Source of the DNA: Paenibacillus sp. JCM 18996 | GTDB lineage: Bacteria; Bacillota; Bacilli; Paenibacillales; NBRC-103111 | DNA length: 26,754 nt | Assembly (NCBI GenBank): GCA_001313085.1 | Contig: BBFE01000050.1 | Coordinates: 1-26,754, forward strand | Direction: 5' to 3' | Shown here: one piece after another, positions 25,468-26,754 of the stretch | Layout of the letters: the number at the start of each line of letters is the position of its first letter | Numbering within the stretch: position 1 is the first letter of the stretch | Made by a program: the position numbers and the translations under genes | The notes under the pieces: generated by a model | Told to the model about the DNA's origin: nothing | Databases searched by the model: none | Seen by the model: the letters and a program-made list of their open reading frames with translations, nothing else

Positions 25468-25806
25468 CTATTCGTTCGAAGCGAGCTCGGGGTCCATCGT
25501 TAGAATCGTTTTGCAGAACATGCACCGGTCCGTCTTTCCGATCATCTTGGTCATGCGGCCGCACTCGGGGCAGCGGATCGGCTTGGCGCTGGTGGACATC
25601 ATACCCGCCCAAAAAAAATAAATTCCCATGCTCACGAGCAGCGACAGCATCCCGACGACCATAAACACTACGGCGATGATTTTGCCGACGACACCCCAAT
25701 TGAATACGACTCCGGCCAACCCTATGATCATTAACAGCATGCCGCCCATCGTGGACATCAGTCCCCACAGACGAAACTCATTCACTTTACTGGAACGTAG
25801 TATCAT
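25468..25806 (-). CDS. ygzB: YgzB-like DUF2614 zinc-ribbon membrane protein
   Basis: Small membrane protein of about 112 residues from ATG 25806 (an earlier in-frame ATG at 25842 has no better RBS). Begins KVNEFRLWGLMSTMGGMLL. Two membrane helices span residues about 15-65, followed by the family pattern YFWAGMMSTSAK and a zinc ribbon CPEC...CMFC. In B. subtilis the homologue lies next to perR. Its function is unknown. The 8-nt run 25611-25618 encodes YFFW where the family has YFW, so three extra bases are likely. It is divergent from the truncated ygxA. Confidence 0.8.
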   Translation of the reverse strand: MILRSSKVNEFRLWGLMSTMGGMLLMIIGLAGVVFNWGVVGKIIAVVFMVVGMLSLLVSMGIYFFWAGMMSTSAKPIRCPECGRMTKMIGKTDRCMFCKTILTMDPELASNE

Positions 25807-25962
25807 TATTATGGTCCCACTTTCTTTTAATTCATTATGCAATTATTACCAAAAAAATTTAAAATCGGCAGGAAAAAAACATAACACTCTGTAGAAATAT
25901 ATAATAGCATATCCCGCATTAATAGACTACCGGATTCACCGATCTGAAAAGGGGAGATATTT

Positions 25963-26556
25963 CTGGATCAGGATCGTTACTTTGAAGGACGTTTTAAACG
26001 TCTGGCGAAAGTGCCCGAGGCTGTGCGTATGCAAAAGGTATTCGAGGAATTTACGCTGTTTCTGCAGCACTATTCGCTAAGCAAAGAGCATCTGGCGTCA
26101 GGGCGCATTGCCGAGCTTATGATAGCATTTTGGAAGCAGTACATCATTGGGCCAGAATCGTTATTTTTTGAAAGAGGAATTTATCCGAAAAGCCGCATGG
26201 CGATATGGGAGCAAGCAAGGGGTATCCATCCCGCAGTGTTCAAGCTGCATGAAGAGCTGGTCGAAAGTGATGAGACTGTGAAGGAGCGCGTAGAGCTTGT
26301 TCTGCTCGCAGCCGAATTCTCTGTAATGTCCAAAATCGAGGCCTTCTGCGCCCTGTTGATTAAGGTTATTGAAAGCCGCCGTGAGCCATGGGGAATCGAT
26401 GAACTGCTGCTGCTTCCCGAGGTCAGGAAGAACAAGCACAGTTTTCAGCTGCTGCTGAGCAAACTGGTCAAAAAAGTCGCTGGTCAAAGAGGTCATTTTT
26501 TTGCGGATGCCGTTAATTTCGAGCGTTTGCAAAAGCGGTATACTTCCGTTAAATAA
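25963..26556 (+). pseudogene. ygxA: YgxA-like nucleotidyltransferase-family protein, N-terminal part missing
   Basis: The open frame gives GEIFLDQDRYFEGRFKRLAK (the GEI at 25951-25959), FEEFTLFLQHYSLSKEHLASG, IHPAVFKLHEELVESDE and VLLAAEFSVMSKIEAFCALL. These fit the middle and C-terminal helical part of YgxA-like proteins of about 290 residues. About the first 90-100 residues, carrying the nucleotidyltransferase-like core, are missing. Upstream there is only a TGA at 25945-25947 and the ygzB promoter region. GGGGAGATATTT looks like an RBS, but in the homologues it is coding (GEIF), so there is no proper start. The CTG at 25963 is only the first codon after it. Order perR-ygzB-ygxA matches B. 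subtilis, where rrnD follows. Confidence 0.65.
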
Positions 26557-26628
26557 TTTCAACCAGCCTTCTGCCTGCGCGCGTGGAGGCTATTTTCCTG
26601 TGCCCAGAAAAAAAAGCAATCTTCGGGG

Positions 26629-26658
26629 TTGACTTATACGAAGCCTCCATGATATAGT
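26629..26658 (+). promoter_or_regulatory. candidate rRNA operon promoter P1
   Basis: TTGACT (26629-26634), an 18-nt spacer and TATAGT (26653-26658). It is followed by a GCCG/CGGC hairpin, and a second TTGACA lies 105 bases downstream. Tandem strong promoters and the neighbour ygxA suggest an rrn operon just outside the window. Confidence 0.5.
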
Positions 26659-26738
26659 ATATCTCGCCGCTAAAAAACGGCAATCGTTATAATGTATGAA
26701 AACAGCGTTGGCAAGGCAAAGTAAATAAAAAAAAGTTG

Positions 26739-26744
26739 TTGACA
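26739..26744 (+). promoter_or_regulatory. -35 box of a probable second rRNA promoter (P2), cut by window end
   Basis: A perfect TTGACA, preceded by an A/T-rich stretch (an 8-A run just before it). The -10 would fall about 17 nt later, beyond 26754, so it cannot be confirmed here. Confidence 0.4.
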
Positions 26745-26754
26745 CTGTGTTGGC

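Noticed and set aside
1..26754. Insertion sequences, prophage, CRISPR arrays or tRNA genes
   Set aside because: I looked for transposase motifs, spaced repeats and cloverleaf ends with CCA and saw none; deletions and frame breaks are not flanked by recognisable terminal repeats.

Overview
The window reads as chromosome of a low-GC Gram-positive endospore former, most likely Paenibacillus or a close relative. The signs are strong AGGAGG-type ribosome binding sites with GTG/TTG starts, gatCAB, a PerR whose metal ligands align one-for-one with the Bacillus subtilis protein, and the perR / ygzB / ygxA / rrn neighbourhood known from Bacillus. I see no prophage, insertion sequence, CRISPR array or tRNA gene.

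The dominant feature is that most genes are broken by short indels, including ones expected to be essential (gatA, gatB, a TagO/WecA-type transferase). Nearly all sit in A or T runs that are 1-3 nt longer than the family reading frame requires (expected 5, observed 6, 7 or 8). A smaller set are single-base losses in G or C runs. Eight-nt runs often add one extra residue inside an otherwise conserved motif. Many homologous reading frames are therefore given here as one gene spanning several frames. Homopolymer error in the assembly is the simplest explanation; slippage biology is the alternative.

Layout. 1-2670: a small broken minus-strand protein, a broken HTH/WYL regulator, an intact DinB-like protein and a small Cys-rich protein. 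2673-4657: an AraC regulator facing a sugar isomerase and a Gfo/Idh/MocA oxidoreductase; both the regulator and the isomerase have lost their 5' parts at one junction. 4804-6762 (minus): TagO/WecA-like transferase and a TauE/SafE-type transporter. 6915-9688: glyoxalase-fold protein, a conserved small protein, a cupredoxin, a DedA membrane protein and a thioredoxin-like protein. 9702-10956: an MBL-fold hydrolase and a Pro/Met-rich membrane-anchored protein.

11068-17356 is a Tad/Flp-type pilus operon: promoter, a leader that can fold as terminator or antiterminator, CpaB, TadZ-like, TadA/CpaF, TadB, TadC, two related membrane micropeptides and two pseudopilin-like proteins. It has no prepilin peptidase and no classical Flp pilin in the window, and is the most interesting candidate system here.

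17537-18659 (minus) is a HupE/UreJ-like membrane protein with an EF-hand loop. 18818-22732 holds a small conserved protein and gatC-gatA-gatB (Glu-tRNAGln amidotransferase). 23047-26556 holds perR, a cell-wall GH18 protein, ygzB and a 5'-truncated ygxA. The window ends in what look like tandem rRNA promoters.
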